Source: Mesorhizobium sp. LSHC420B00 (GTDB lineage Bacteria; Pseudomonadota; Alphaproteobacteria; Rhizobiales; Rhizobiaceae). From it: DNA of 64,000 bases. Below are positions 19,301 through 27,233 of the stretch, piece after piece. The notes beneath the pieces were generated by a model. It searched no databases, had not been told where the DNA came from, and saw nothing but the letters and a program-made list of their open reading frames with translations. A program made the translations under genes and the position numbers. Where the stretch lies: the NCBI RefSeq assembly GCF_000503055.1, contig NZ_AYVY01000001.1:537842-601841 (forward strand), in the 5' to 3' direction. Each line of letters opens with the position of its first letter. The stretch's first letter is position 1.

Positions 19301-19415
19301 GAATGGGCATGGGGCTGGCGATCTCCCGTTCGATCGTCGAGTCTCACGGCGGACGCCTATGGGCGGAGAACAGTGTGCCGCATGGAGCGACATTCATCTT
19401 CACTCTCCCGGTTGA
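16308..19415 (+). CDS. Multi-PAS sensor histidine kinase, frameshifted in the ATPase domain
   Basis: This is a soluble kinase of 1035 residues as read. Six PAS/PAC units repeat about every 125 residues, each ending in a QWYG-like strand (QWN in the last). They are followed by a HisKA domain with the phospho-acceptor His in [14 protein letters not shown] and a HATPase domain with the N-box [10 protein letters not shown] and G1 DRGPGIE. Compared with the paralogue at 19695, one extra A at 19302-19303 shifts the frame inside the G2 box (about residue 998), and the last 37 residues are aberrant. The alternative frame would restore GMGMGLAIS and end at 19434. It is either a recent pseudogene or a sequencing error. 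RBS AGGAG precedes the ATG. Confidence 0.88.
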   Translation: MTAASDSLGEIDPEATLALQIIESMPGHAWAADAAGRFTFVSPNTVAFLGNTHEDLNTSEDDDEFGWRRAVHPDDYDRVAARWRHCLETGDHYDTEHRLRRADGVYRWFRSSGRPFRDSQGRIIQWYGTTIDIEDQKRAESALRDRERELSQLVDMVPSHIWRLDPDGEPIFFNKRMVDFLGLDVTDMDRPGMSRLAAMIQAGVHPDDAAAFGDALRGCFATGASFAMRYRLRRADGVYRWMSSRAEPMRDDAGRIVQWYGLCHDIDDQMHAEEALRRSERQLQHMIDAVPVRIWSVMPTGGPVYFNKRYQDHFRSVIANFDALGEPGIETLLHEVIHSEDAPEVQRTLSNCFETGGGSAMRFRWREKDGTYRWAECRVEPRRDDDGTVVQWYGVSLDIDDEVRAQAALRKSERRLQQLIDTVPALIWSTTREGRPSYVNKRFTDVTGATLGDITAPDGSPSLSVIHPDDIDTARQAIRHSFATGVPYVQRYRQRRADGGYRWTETRAEPLRDEDGSILQWYGVSVDIHDLVTTQAALHDRERELSQLVNMVPSYLWRLSSNGEPTFFNRRLIDFLGLDIADAEKPDTSRLAAFIPNVVHPDDAASLREALNSCFATGERFFMKYRLRRADGVYRWMEGRAEPLRDQGGRIVQWYGLTHDIDDQLRVEEALRERERALWQLVETLPAMIDCAAPDGEPIYRSQQLREFLGYNLEELDEAGKSRLAGTLDAGVHPDDLTGVKERYAHCLSTGEPYARRHRLRRFDGEYRWVETRAAPMRNAEGAIVQWNVICLDIENEVRTQEELRLAQERLARASQAASLAELSASIAHEVNQPLAAIVANSNACHRWLSVVPPNVERAKITAERIIRDANSAADVISRIRALFRPSLEMRTSTPIPSVIAEARDLMAEEAIRRRVRMDIDVESNLPLVAFDRVQIQQVLVNLIRNGMEAMDSTTDRVLGLRVRRIEDTIQTEVSDRGPGIERPNKIFEPFFTTKGNGNGHGAGDLPFDRRVSRRTPMGGEQCAAWSDIHLHSPG

Positions 19416-19430
19416 AGCGAAAGCTGTGCA

Positions 19431-19510
19431 ATGATGCCGGACGACGACAATCGTCCTCATCTTGGACGATGCTGAACGTATCCGGCGGCGCTCAGCAAAC
19501 GCTTGGTTTG
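19431..19510 (+). pseudogene. Response-regulator remnant after kinase copy 1
   Basis: Aligned with the start of the response regulator at 22298, this stretch keeps the start overlapping the kinase stop and the phosphoacceptor-pocket segment readable as IVLILDDAERIRR (compare IVFIVDDDERIRE). It then loses homology after about 25 codons. There are frameshifts before and after this segment. It is what remains of the regulator that belonged to kinase copy 1, cut off at the duplication junction. Confidence 0.75.
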
Positions 19511-19540
19511 TTCTCCTTTCGGTGAAGGGCGTCGCTGCCC

Positions 19541-19694
19541 CCGCGCAATGCATGGATTTCCATGAGGTGCGGTTGGGGCGTGGCGGGATTAGGGTGACGG
19601 TGTGAGTCCGTCAGCCCAGATCCAGCTACCAAGAGCAAGTGCTATACGAAGCGCCGACAATCTCCAGAGTTTGTTTGTCCGTCAGGGGCACCCG
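19541..19694 (+). repeat. Duplicated upstream region of sensor kinases, copy 2
   Basis: This is the second copy of the region at 16161-16307, starting right after the response-regulator remnant. The inverted repeat CATGG-ATTT-CCATG is unchanged at 19551-19564, while surrounding bases have diverged. Its retention in both copies suggests that both kinases were under the same control. Confidence 0.8.
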
Positions 19695-22301
19695 ATGATG
19701 ACAGCGCCCAACTCACTTGGCGAGACCGATTCCAACGCAACGGGCGCGTTAAAGCATGACTTCGACCGATCCGGACCGGGATTGCAGGGAAGTGGCCGAT
19801 CTTTGGCGACGAGTGAACCAGGCCTGATTCGCGGCAACATGATCAGCGATCTTGAAAGAGGCAGGTTATCGCGCGTCTGGTCGCACCGTCCCCAATTCTT
19901 GCATCTGGGGCTTTTTATTACGGCCTATGTCCTGGGCTGCGGCTTCGCCCAGTCGCTCGCAATCATCCCTGGAACAGGGATTTCCATCTGGCCTCCGAGC
20001 GGGCTGTTCATCGCTACGCTTGTCTTCGCCTCCAGGTATAGCTGGCCGTGGTGGGTGCTGGGGGCCTGTCTGGCCGAACTGTTCAGCAACTTCTTGTGGT
20101 TCCACACTCCGCTGCCCGCGGCCTTCCTGATCTTTGCCGGCAACGCTCTTGAAGCGGTGGCCGGCGCATGGCTCGTGAACCAGACCTGCAAGCGCCCAGT
20201 TCGGCTGGAAACGTTGCGGGACGTTCTCGCATTCGTCGTACTGGCCGCTGGAATTGCGCCAGTTGCAAGCGCGACGGTGGGAAGTGCGGCGCTTGCGTGG
20301 TTTGGCATACAATCGCAAACCTTTGCGACGGCTTGGCCGCTGTGGTGGATCGGAGACGCGACGGGAGTCCTGATCGTAGCGCCGCTGGCGCTGGTCGTGT
20401 TCCAGAACTGGCGCGGCAAGGCGCAGCTCTCAGCAGCGCGGTGGATGGAAGCTTGCGTCCTGGGGCTGATCTTTCTTGGTATCGCCGCCCTTTCCTTGAG
20501 CGGCTATCTGCCCTTCGCCTACATCATCATGCCGCCTCTTCTTTGGGCCGCAGTGCGCTTTGAGTTCAGAGGCGCCGCCGTAGCATTGACCGTCCTCGCT
20601 CTGATCACGGCGGTATTCACGATATCCGGCGCCAGCCAATTTGCCGGCGATCCCGAGTTCCAGAAGCACAACCAGATCATGCTGCAGCTTTTTCTGGCCA
20701 TCTCGGCATTTTCGGCGCTCGTCGTGGCCGCCATATCCCGGCAGCATCAGGCGGCGGTGCTCACTTTGCGTGAAAGCCTTGAGGCATTGGGCGACCGGGA
20801 GCGGGAGCTCTCGCAGCTTGTCGACATGGTTCCGAGCCACGTTTGGCGCCTGAGGCCCGATGGCGATCCGACCTTTTTCAACAAGCGCATGGTCGACTTT
20901 CTCGGCCTGGACGTAACGGATTTGGACAAACCGGGCATCAGCCGGCTGGCGGCGATGATAAAGGCCGGCGTCCATCCGGACGACGCAGCAGCATTCGGCG
21001 ATACGCTCAGTCACTGCCTCGCCACCGGCGAGCGCTTCTCCATGAGGTATCGCTTGCGCCGCGCCGATGGCGTCTATCACTGGATGTCGAGCCGGGCGGA
21101 GCCGATGCGCGATCACACTGGCCGCATCGTCCAGTGGTACGGCCTCTGTCACGACATAGACGATCAAATGCAGGCTGAAGAGGCCCTGCGGCGGAGCGAA
21201 TTGCAGCTTCAGCAGATGATCGACGCTGTGCCGGTCCGCATCTGGAGCGCGGTGCCGACCGGCGGGCCGGTCTACTTCAACAAGCGGTACCAGGACCATT
21301 TCCGCTCCGTGATCGCTGACTTCGAAGCACTCGGAGAGCCGCGCATCGAGGAATTGCTGCAAGAACTGGTTCATCCCGAAGATGCTCCCGAGGTGCTGCG
21401 CACGTTGCTGAATTGTTTCGAAACAGGCGGCGGTTCCGCAATGCGGTTTCGCTGGCGCGAAACAGATGGCTATCGCTGGGCGGAGTGCAGGGTCGAGCCG
21501 CGGCGTGATGAAGACGGAGCGGTTGTGCAATGGTACGGGGTTTCCCTCGACATCGACGAAGAGGTGCGCGCCCAGGAAGCGCTGCGACAAGCCTCCGACA
21601 AACTCGCGCAAGCCACTCAGGCTGCAAGTCTCGCCGAGCTTTCGGCTTCGATCGCCCACGAGGTGAATCAGCCGCTGGCTGCGATCGTCGCCAACTCCCA
21701 TGCATGCCACCGTTGGCTGTCCGCAGCACCGCCGAACGTCGAACGCGCGAAGATTACGGCCGAGCGCATTATCCGGGACGCCAACTCGGCGGCGGACGTC
21801 GTCGGCCGCATTCGCGCGCTGTTCAAGCAATCCACGGAGACGAGAACCAATGCGACGCTCAGCAGTGTCATCGCAGAGGCACGCGACCTCGTGACCGAGG
21901 AAGCGATGCGGCGGGGCGTTCGCATCAGCGTTGATATCGGAAGCGACATTCCGCTAGTCGCGTTCGATCGCGTCCAAATCCAGCAGGTTCTGGTCAATCT
22001 CATCCGCAACGGCATGGAGGCGATGGACTCTGGTGCGGACGACGGAGTTATCAAAATCCGCGTGCGCCATATCGGGGATGTTGTCCAGACCGAAGTCAGC
22101 GATCACGGCCGGGGTGTCGAGTTTCCCGACCGGATATTCGAACCGTTCTTTACCACGAAAGAGCAAGGGATGGGCATGGGACTGGCGATCTGCCGTTCGA
22201 TCATCGAGTCGCACAGCGGGCGTTTATGGGTCGAGAAGAACGAACCACGTGGAGCGACGTTTATCTTCACGTTGCCGATTGAAGCGAAAGCGGCGTCATG
22301 A
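19695..22301 (+). CDS. Membrane sensor histidine kinase: MASE1, two PAS, HisKA, HATPase
   Basis: This encodes 868 residues from the first of two ATGs. The 30-codon upstream extension lies in the duplicated promoter and is rejected. The first 15 residues resemble kinase copy 1 (SLGETDSNATGAL versus [13 protein letters not shown]). A MASE1 domain of about eight membrane helices (about residues 65-355) follows, then two PAS/PAC units nearly identical to PAS2-PAS3 of copy 1. HisKA ([14 protein letters not shown]) and an intact HATPase ([18 protein letters not shown]) complete it. It is a chimeric paralogue with a membrane sensor grafted on. The stop overlaps the next response-regulator start. Confidence 0.92.
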   Translation: MMTAPNSLGETDSNATGALKHDFDRSGPGLQGSGRSLATSEPGLIRGNMISDLERGRLSRVWSHRPQFLHLGLFITAYVLGCGFAQSLAIIPGTGISIWPPSGLFIATLVFASRYSWPWWVLGACLAELFSNFLWFHTPLPAAFLIFAGNALEAVAGAWLVNQTCKRPVRLETLRDVLAFVVLAAGIAPVASATVGSAALAWFGIQSQTFATAWPLWWIGDATGVLIVAPLALVVFQNWRGKAQLSAARWMEACVLGLIFLGIAALSLSGYLPFAYIIMPPLLWAAVRFEFRGAAVALTVLALITAVFTISGASQFAGDPEFQKHNQIMLQLFLAISAFSALVVAAISRQHQAAVLTLRESLEALGDRERELSQLVDMVPSHVWRLRPDGDPTFFNKRMVDFLGLDVTDLDKPGISRLAAMIKAGVHPDDAAAFGDTLSHCLATGERFSMRYRLRRADGVYHWMSSRAEPMRDHTGRIVQWYGLCHDIDDQMQAEEALRRSELQLQQMIDAVPVRIWSAVPTGGPVYFNKRYQDHFRSVIADFEALGEPRIEELLQELVHPEDAPEVLRTLLNCFETGGGSAMRFRWRETDGYRWAECRVEPRRDEDGAVVQWYGVSLDIDEEVRAQEALRQASDKLAQATQAASLAELSASIAHEVNQPLAAIVANSHACHRWLSAAPPNVERAKITAERIIRDANSAADVVGRIRALFKQSTETRTNATLSSVIAEARDLVTEEAMRRGVRISVDIGSDIPLVAFDRVQIQQVLVNLIRNGMEAMDSGADDGVIKIRVRHIGDVVQTEVSDHGRGVEFPDRIFEPFFTTKEQGMGMGLAICRSIIESHSGRLWVEKNEPRGATFIFTLPIEAKAAS

Positions 22302-22939
22302 CGACGGACGGCCAAATTGTCTTCATCGTAGATGACGATGAACGCATCCGGGAGGCGCTCAGTGAGCTGCTGGCTGCGCACGGCATGCGTGCCGTAGCGT
22401 TCGGATCGGCGGGCGATTATATCCGCGCTGACAAGCCGGACGTCCCTGCCTGCCTCATCCTCGATATCGAGTTGCCGGATATTAACGGCCTCGATCTGCA
22501 GCGGCAGATTGCCGAGGGCGATCATCCGCCGATCGTTTTCCTGACAGGACATGGCGATATCCCGTCCTCCGTGCGTGCGATCAAGCACGGCGCCGTAGAT
22601 TTCCTGACTAAGCCCTTCAGCGATGCAGACCTCATGGCCGCAATCCATGCAGCGATTGCCCAGGATCGGGCACAGCGATCGGAGCGCGCTGAGCTGGGCG
22701 TGTTGAAGCAACGTTATCTCGAGCTGACGCCGCGCGAACGTGAGGTGCTGCCGCTGGTGGTCAGCGGCTTGCTCAACAAGCAGGCCGCCGCTGAACTGGG
22801 GATCAGCGAAGTTACGCTGGAAATTCATAGAAGGAACGTCATGCAGAAGATGGTCGCGGCGTCGCTCGCCGACCTCGTGCGCATCGCCGAGCGATTGGGA
22901 ATACCGATCACGCACTCGCGCCGGGCAGGGGGGAGCTGA
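22298..22939 (+). CDS. FixJ/NarL-type response regulator
   Basis: This is a 213-residue regulator. The receiver domain (about residues 6-120) has the acidic pocket VDDDE, the phospho-acceptor Asp in LILDIELPD, FLTGHGD and the Lys in LTKPF. The LuxR helix-turn-helix follows (LTPREREVLPLVVSGLLNKQ). Its ATGA overlap with the MASE1 kinase makes it the direct cognate partner. FixJ-like regulators bind DNA when phosphorylated. Confidence 0.93.
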   Translation: MTTDGQIVFIVDDDERIREALSELLAAHGMRAVAFGSAGDYIRADKPDVPACLILDIELPDINGLDLQRQIAEGDHPPIVFLTGHGDIPSSVRAIKHGAVDFLTKPFSDADLMAAIHAAIAQDRAQRSERAELGVLKQRYLELTPREREVLPLVVSGLLNKQAAAELGISEVTLEIHRRNVMQKMVAASLADLVRIAERLGIPITHSRRAGGS

Positions 22940-22941
22940 GG

Positions 22942-23331
22942 GTGAGCAAGCGGAGGCCTGTCGTGGCGATTGTCGACGATGACCCAAGACTACTCGAGTC
23001 GCTGGAGGACCTCTTGGAGTCCGCCGGCTATGTGGCACGCAGCTTCTCGTCGGCGGGGGCATTGCTGGTCAGCGGCCTGTCTGGATTGGACATGCTTATC
23101 ACCGACATCGGGATGCCCGGCATGGACGGCTTTGAACTTCGTGACCTGGTCAAGAAGGCGCGTCCGGACCTGCCTGTGTTCCTGATCACCGGCCGCCACG
23201 AGATAGTGGATCAGCACCGCGCCAAGGGCATTGGCGGGCTTTTTCGCAAGCCATTCGATGGCCAGGCACTGCTTGCGGCGATCGGCGACGCTTTACGCAA
23301 CCCAGAAACGGAGGCTAAACATGAGAGTTGA
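22942..23331 (+). CDS. Single-domain response regulator (receiver only)
   Basis: The 129-residue protein is a lone receiver: VDDDP pocket, phospho-acceptor in LITDIGMPGMDGFE, Thr in FLITGRH and Lys in FRKPF. It has no output domain. The start is a GTG two bases after the upstream regulator's stop. Such proteins act as phosphate sinks, relay intermediates or protein-binding switches. It sits between two FixJ-type regulators in one operon and overlaps the next gene by 11 bases. Confidence 0.9.
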   Translation: MSKRRPVVAIVDDDPRLLESLEDLLESAGYVARSFSSAGALLVSGLSGLDMLITDIGMPGMDGFELRDLVKKARPDLPVFLITGRHEIVDQHRAKGIGGLFRKPFDGQALLAAIGDALRNPETEAKHES

Positions 23332-24004
23332 CCAATTGCCCTTATCGAGATCGATACCGTCATCACAGCAGCGAAGGGCTGAAGCCGAGCAGCCGCGGGT
23401 CATTATCGTCGACGATGATGCCTCTGTTCGGGAGGCGCTCTCTGAATTGATCCTGTCGGCGGGTTTCCTGCCGGTGTGCTTTACCTCAACCCGTGAATTG
23501 CTTGACGCCGACGTGTTGGAGAGCCCCGGCTGCTTGATCCTCGACGTGCGCATGCCGGGGACGAGCGGTCTCGATCTGCAGCACCATCTTGCGAAAAACG
23601 GCAACCCCAAACCCATCATCTTCCTGACCGGGCATGGCGACATCCCGATGACTGTCCAGGCGATGAAGGCCGGCGCCGTGGACTTTCTCACCAAGCCGGT
23701 GCGGGATCAGACGCTGCTTGACGCCGTGATCGCGGGCATTGCGGTGGACGCCAAGCGGCGGGCGGATGCGGTGATCGTCAAGCGCAACATCGAGCGCGTC
23801 GAGACGCTGACGCCGCGCGAGCGCGAGGTTCTGCGTGAAGTGGCGCGCGGGCGCCTCAACAAGCAGGTCGCCTTCGACCTCGGCATCAGTGAAGTGACCG
23901 TCAAGCTTCACCGTGGCAATGTCATGCGCAAGATGGAAGCCGCTTCCATCGGTGAGCTGATCCGGGCGTGGGAAACGCTGCCCGAGCCGATGCGCGAGGT
24001 CTAG
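23321..24004 (+). CDS. FixJ/NarL-type response regulator
   Basis: This 227-residue regulator has a receiver with VDDDAS, LILDVRMPGTSG, FLTGHGD and FLTKPV, and a LuxR-type helix-turn-helix (LTPREREVLREVARGRLNKQ). The ATG at 23321 has GGAGG eight bases upstream; longer upstream starts lie within the previous gene. It has an extra 25-residue N-terminal tail. It is the third regulator downstream of one kinase, which implies branched signalling or input from another kinase. Confidence 0.92.
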   Translation: MRVDQLPLSRSIPSSQQRRAEAEQPRVIIVDDDASVREALSELILSAGFLPVCFTSTRELLDADVLESPGCLILDVRMPGTSGLDLQHHLAKNGNPKPIIFLTGHGDIPMTVQAMKAGAVDFLTKPVRDQTLLDAVIAGIAVDAKRRADAVIVKRNIERVETLTPREREVLREVARGRLNKQVAFDLGISEVTVKLHRGNVMRKMEAASIGELIRAWETLPEPMREV

Positions 24005-24090
24005 AATTGGCACAAGCCGATCCATGCTCCATCCAATAGGATCGCCCAGCGCGCCCGGCCATTTCAGGCTGTGGGAAATTGCTTCTTCAG

Positions 24091-24234
24091 CGCGCGCAGG
24101 CCTTCCTGCCCGTCGGCACGCTGCTGCTGCGGGTGGTCCTGATGTACATCGGTGGTTCCTATTGGGTGTTTTGCGGCAAGGCTCGCGCCAACATCGCCAC
24201 CACTGAGCGGCGCTCTTTTGCGGCGCCAGCCTGA
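24091..24234 (+). pseudogene. C-terminal remnant of cydB (cytochrome bd oxidase subunit II)
   Basis: An uninterrupted frame reads AQAFLPVGTLLLRVVLMYIG then GSYWVFCGKARANI and ends in TGA. This matches the last membrane helix and the SYWVFRGKV-type tail of CydB. No start codon, no other part of CydB and no cydA are nearby; the frame meets a stop at 24037. It is a leftover of a cytochrome bd operon that was lost or moved. Confidence 0.7.
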
Positions 24235-24371
24235 CCGACAAACTCGCAACATTTCATGCAACAGCAACTGACGCCGGCCATGCCGCGTCGGTCCCGCGCG
24301 CTACCCAAGCCTAAATTGACTTATGTCTATAAGAGCTTGCCTCGGCCCGTCCCCAATACTCGGCGTGCCTG

Positions 24372-24443
24372 CCCTGCACCTTGGCATCGTATGACAGATG
24401 CTTCCGTAGAATAGGTTCGCGGCCCGGATCGGTGCATCCTGTT
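24372..24443 (+). promoter_or_regulatory. Conserved upstream element A (shared with 27801-27872)
   Basis: About 70 bases here align with 27801-27872 at high identity, including CCCTGCACCTTGGCAT followed by GTATGACAGA, CTTCCG and AATAGG. Both copies lie upstream of alpha/beta-hydrolase genes in the same orientation. TTGGCA and (TAG/CAC)AAT resemble promoter hexamers, but at about 20 bases apart. A shared promoter or activator site is the simplest reading. Confidence 0.55.
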
Positions 24444-24567
24444 CCTCGCAAGCCATCACGACCGTCGCGTTTCTACCGCTCCTCGCTCGCTCCTCCCCGA
24501 ACGCGACCGCACGGGCCGACTCGACGGTCGTGACGGTGAGCAGGATGTTCAAAGCACATGGATGGAC

Positions 24568-24732
24568 ATGATGAACAAAGACGGACTTTTCTCCGTCGGC
24601 GGATCTCGTCGCGATGTCTTGTTGGCCGGCCTGATCGCCACCGTTGCCGCCGGACTGCCCCGCGCTGCTTCGGCCGTGAGCCGAAAACAAAACCTTCCCT
24701 CTTCCCCTCAACCAAAGGAACCAAGACGATGA
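24568..24732 (+). CDS. Small ORF encoding a free-standing Tat signal peptide
   Basis: This 54-residue frame ([20 protein letters not shown], then a hydrophobic stretch ending in PRAASA) is a textbook twin-arginine signal peptide followed by about 20 polar residues. Its TGA overlaps the ATG of the alpha/beta hydrolase at 24729, but the two frames differ, so the hydrolase as read lacks the leader. It may be a translationally coupled leader peptide, or a leader cut off from its enzyme by an indel. Confidence 0.55.
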   Translation: MMNKDGLFSVGGSRRDVLLAGLIATVAAGLPRAASAVSRKQNLPSSPQPKEPRR

Positions 24733-25550
24733 GCACCATCACGACCAAGGACGGCACCGAAATCTACTACAAGGACTGGGGCAAGGGCCCGGCTATAACC
24801 TTCTCGCACGGCTGGCCGCTGAATTCCGACGCCTGGGACGGCCAGATGCTCTTTCTTGCCCATAACGGCTTTCGCGTGGTTGCGCATGACCGGCGCGGCC
24901 ATGGCCGCTCGAGCCAGGCCACGTCCGGCAACGACATGAATGGCTATGCGGACGATCTTGCAGCCGTGATCGAGGCGCTGGATCTCCGGGACGCCACGCT
25001 GGTCGGACATTCAACCGGAGGAGGCGAGGTCGCTCGCTATATCGGACGGCACGGGACGAAGCGGGTGGCCAAGGCTGTTCTTATCGCCGCTGTTCCGCCG
25101 ATCATGGTGAAGACGCCGGCCAATCCGGAAGGCCTGCCGATCGAGGTATTCGACGGCATAAGGGCTGGCCTCGTCAAGGATCGTTCGCAGTACTACCGGG
25201 ACCTCGCACCGTTGTTTTATGGGGCGAACAGGCCAGGCGCCAAGGTTTCCCAGGGGATTCTGGATCAGTTCTGGCTCTGGAGCATGCAGGCGGGTCTCGT
25301 GAACGCGTACGAAAGCGTCAAGGCGTTTTCCGAGACCGATTTTACCGAGGACCTCAAGAAGTTCGACGTACCAACCTTGGTCCTGCATGGCGAGGACGAT
25401 CAGATCGTCCCCGTCAAGGACTCGGCAGTCAAGTCGGCCCGACTGATCAAAGGCGCAAAGGATATCTATTACCCCGGCGCGCCCCACGGGATTACGGCCA
25501 CGCACCAGGATCAGGTCAATGCTGACCTGCTCGCCTTCATCAAAGGATAG
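24729..25550 (+). CDS. Alpha/beta hydrolase, non-heme chloroperoxidase/arylesterase type
   Basis: This is a 273-residue alpha/beta-hydrolase. The oxyanion motif is [12 protein letters not shown], the nucleophile elbow is [12 protein letters not shown] (catalytic Ser), the acid lies in [10 protein letters not shown] and the His in GAPHGI. This subfamily (cofactor-free haloperoxidase/esterase) is common in rhizobia; physiological substrates are mostly unknown. AAAGGA lies upstream of the ATG. A Tat-leader frame ends exactly at its start in another frame. Cytoplasmic as read. Confidence 0.9.
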   Translation: MSTITTKDGTEIYYKDWGKGPAITFSHGWPLNSDAWDGQMLFLAHNGFRVVAHDRRGHGRSSQATSGNDMNGYADDLAAVIEALDLRDATLVGHSTGGGEVARYIGRHGTKRVAKAVLIAAVPPIMVKTPANPEGLPIEVFDGIRAGLVKDRSQYYRDLAPLFYGANRPGAKVSQGILDQFWLWSMQAGLVNAYESVKAFSETDFTEDLKKFDVPTLVLHGEDDQIVPVKDSAVKSARLIKGAKDIYYPGAPHGITATHQDQVNADLLAFIKG

Positions 25551-25599
25551 CAAGCCTCAGTCACGACCGCATGTTTTCCGAAATTCCTTGGAGCCGCCG

Positions 25600-25962
25600 A
25601 TGGCCACCTTTGGCAATATTTCGCGCGCCCTGAACCGCATTTCGGGTGGCGCGCCAGGTCAAACCTTGTGCGCTCGCATAGCCGAGCGGTGGCCTGAATG
25701 CTGGTTCTGCCGGCTCATGTCCCGGATTGTGGAACCGAACCACTGCGCCATCGAGCTGGAGCGCTGGCAAAGGCGCGAAACATGTGCTGCGACACGGCTG
25801 CCATTCGGGCAACCGCGCCTGTGCAGCGCGGAGGTGATCGCCGGTGTTCGACACTACGTCGCGCTGTCGGGGGTCGCCGCCGCGCGCTTGTTCTGCCTTG
25901 AAGGCCAATGCGCTCTCCAAGACGTCAAACTGGCTAAGCGCCGCGAGTTTATCAATCGGTAG
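25600..25962 (+). CDS. Hypothetical small protein
   Basis: The 120-residue frame starts MATFGNISRALNRISGG. Its first 55 residues (through EPNHCAIELERWQ) have natural-looking composition, including CWFC. The second half is less protein-like and is overlapped by a minus-strand frame (25561-25983), so the gene may have been shortened or frameshifted. I do not recognise a family. It lies between the hydrolase and an SDR gene. Confidence 0.4.
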   Translation: MATFGNISRALNRISGGAPGQTLCARIAERWPECWFCRLMSRIVEPNHCAIELERWQRRETCAATRLPFGQPRLCSAEVIAGVRHYVALSGVAAARLFCLEGQCALQDVKLAKRREFINR

Positions 25963-26075
25963 CCGTTTGCGATTGCCGCTCATTTTGGCGGTCTCAATTC
26001 GGCGTGAAATTTTCTTGGCCAGCGGTTGCGACTATCGCAGCAGCACCGGCACAATTTTTCGAAGGCAGGAACGAC

Positions 26076-26825
26076 ATGGGCGCACTCTCAGGCAAGATCG
26101 CGGTGGTCACCGGCGGAAACAGCGGGATCGGACTATCGGCTGCAAAAATCTTTGCCGCCGAGGGCGCGCAAGTCGTCATTACCGGCCGCCGGCGGCAGGC
26201 GGTCGAGGAAGCGATCGCGCAGATCGGGGCAGGCGCGCTGGGCATTCAGGGAAATGTGGCCGACGTGGCGCACCATGATGAGGTGGCGCAGCAGATCCTC
26301 CAGAGGTTCGGGGCGCTCGACATCTATATGGCGAACGCCGGCATAAACACCATCACCCACTCGGCCGACGTCTCCGAGGCAGAATATGATGCGCAATTTG
26401 CCGTCAACACGCGAGGCGTCTTCTTCGGCGTCCAGAAGCTGATTCCGATCATGCGGAACGGCGGCGCAATCATCCTCACAGGCTCGCTGGCCAGCGAGAA
26501 GGTTCTGGACGGTCATGCTGTTTACGCGGGCTCCAAGGCGGCCATAAATGCCTTTGCGCGCGCTTGGGCGATCGAACTGAAGTCTCGCGGTATCCGGGTC
26601 AACGTGCTTAGCCCAGGTCCGGTGGATACGGCTATTCTCGATAAGCTAGGCATACCGTTTGAGCAGCGCGGGCTGTTTGAAAAGGCGATGGCTGAGGCAA
26701 TACCCTTGGGCCGGATGGGGCAGCCGGAAGAGCTGGCAAAAGCCGCCCTGTTCCTTGCCTCGGACGCGAGCAGTTTCGTCACGGGCATTAATCTGCGGGT
26801 CGACGGCGGGATGGCAGTGCTCTGA
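26076..26825 (+). CDS. SDR-family NAD(P)-dependent oxidoreductase
   Basis: This is a classical short-chain dehydrogenase of 249 residues. It has the Rossmann motif TGGNSGIG, NAG in MANAGI, catalytic Ser in ILTGSLAS and the YAGSK active-site Tyr/Lys. The C-terminal GINLRVDGGMAVL is typical. The ATG at 26076 follows AGGCAGGA. The substrate is not predictable. It stands alone in its orientation with a gene-poor kilobase after it. Confidence 0.9.
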   Translation: MGALSGKIAVVTGGNSGIGLSAAKIFAAEGAQVVITGRRRQAVEEAIAQIGAGALGIQGNVADVAHHDEVAQQILQRFGALDIYMANAGINTITHSADVSEAEYDAQFAVNTRGVFFGVQKLIPIMRNGGAIILTGSLASEKVLDGHAVYAGSKAAINAFARAWAIELKSRGIRVNVLSPGPVDTAILDKLGIPFEQRGLFEKAMAEAIPLGRMGQPEELAKAALFLASDASSFVTGINLRVDGGMAVL

Positions 26826-27187
26826 GCCACGACTGCGAAGTCGTCGCGCCAATAGACGGCCGAATAATGCCTGAGCAATCGGTCTTCCTCACGACGATTT
26901 TCCGGGAAGCTGCCGCACGAATCCCTCCAAATAGGTCGGAGGCGAGAACGTTCGTCGACAGGACGCAAATTGAGGTACGTAAACGGCTGCAGTCGCATTG
27001 CAGGGATCAACGCGCAAGACAGAAATCGGCACACTGAGCAATGCTGTCGGCGAAGGCCCCGGTCAGGCGCCATTCAACGGACTTTGTCCTCGCTGAGGGC
27101 GCTCCCTCGGTCAATCTCGACAGGCGCGGACAGGCCGGGCACGAGGCGGCCGGGCAGTGGATTTGCCGACAGACGGACCTCCACGGA

Positions 27188-27206
27188 GCCGTATTGCCGA
27201 TACGGC
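27188..27206. other. Intergenic hairpin 1
   Basis: GCCGTAT and ATACGGC form a perfect 7-bp stem around TGCCG. It is next to a stronger hairpin. It may be part of a bidirectional terminator behind the DUF680-type gene, although there is no long T-run. Confidence 0.4.
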
Positions 27207-27210
27207 GGAA

Positions 27211-27233
27211 GGACCAGGGTCACGCCCTGGTCC
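27211..27233 (-). terminator. Strong hairpin, probable terminator of the DUF680-type gene
   Basis: GGACCAGGG and CCCTGGTCC form a perfect 9-bp stem with a 5-base loop, 24 bases beyond the stop of the minus-strand DUF680-type gene. The flanks are GAA on one side and TTCAATTTT on the other, so it could work as a weak terminator in either direction. Confidence 0.5.

Noticed and set aside
19602..19694. Longer start of the MASE1 kinase at 19602
   Set aside because: These codons lie in the upstream region duplicated from copy 1, where they are non-coding; the two ATGs at 19695 and 19698 correspond to the start of copy 1.
24372..24443. Shared element considered as an insertion-sequence end
   Set aside because: No inverted partner, target duplication or transposase was seen; its position before two genes fits regulation better.
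25561..25983. 140-residue minus-strand frame opposite the hypothetical protein at 25600
   Set aside because: It overlaps the forward frame almost fully; only its first 35 residues look protein-like, and there is no supporting context.
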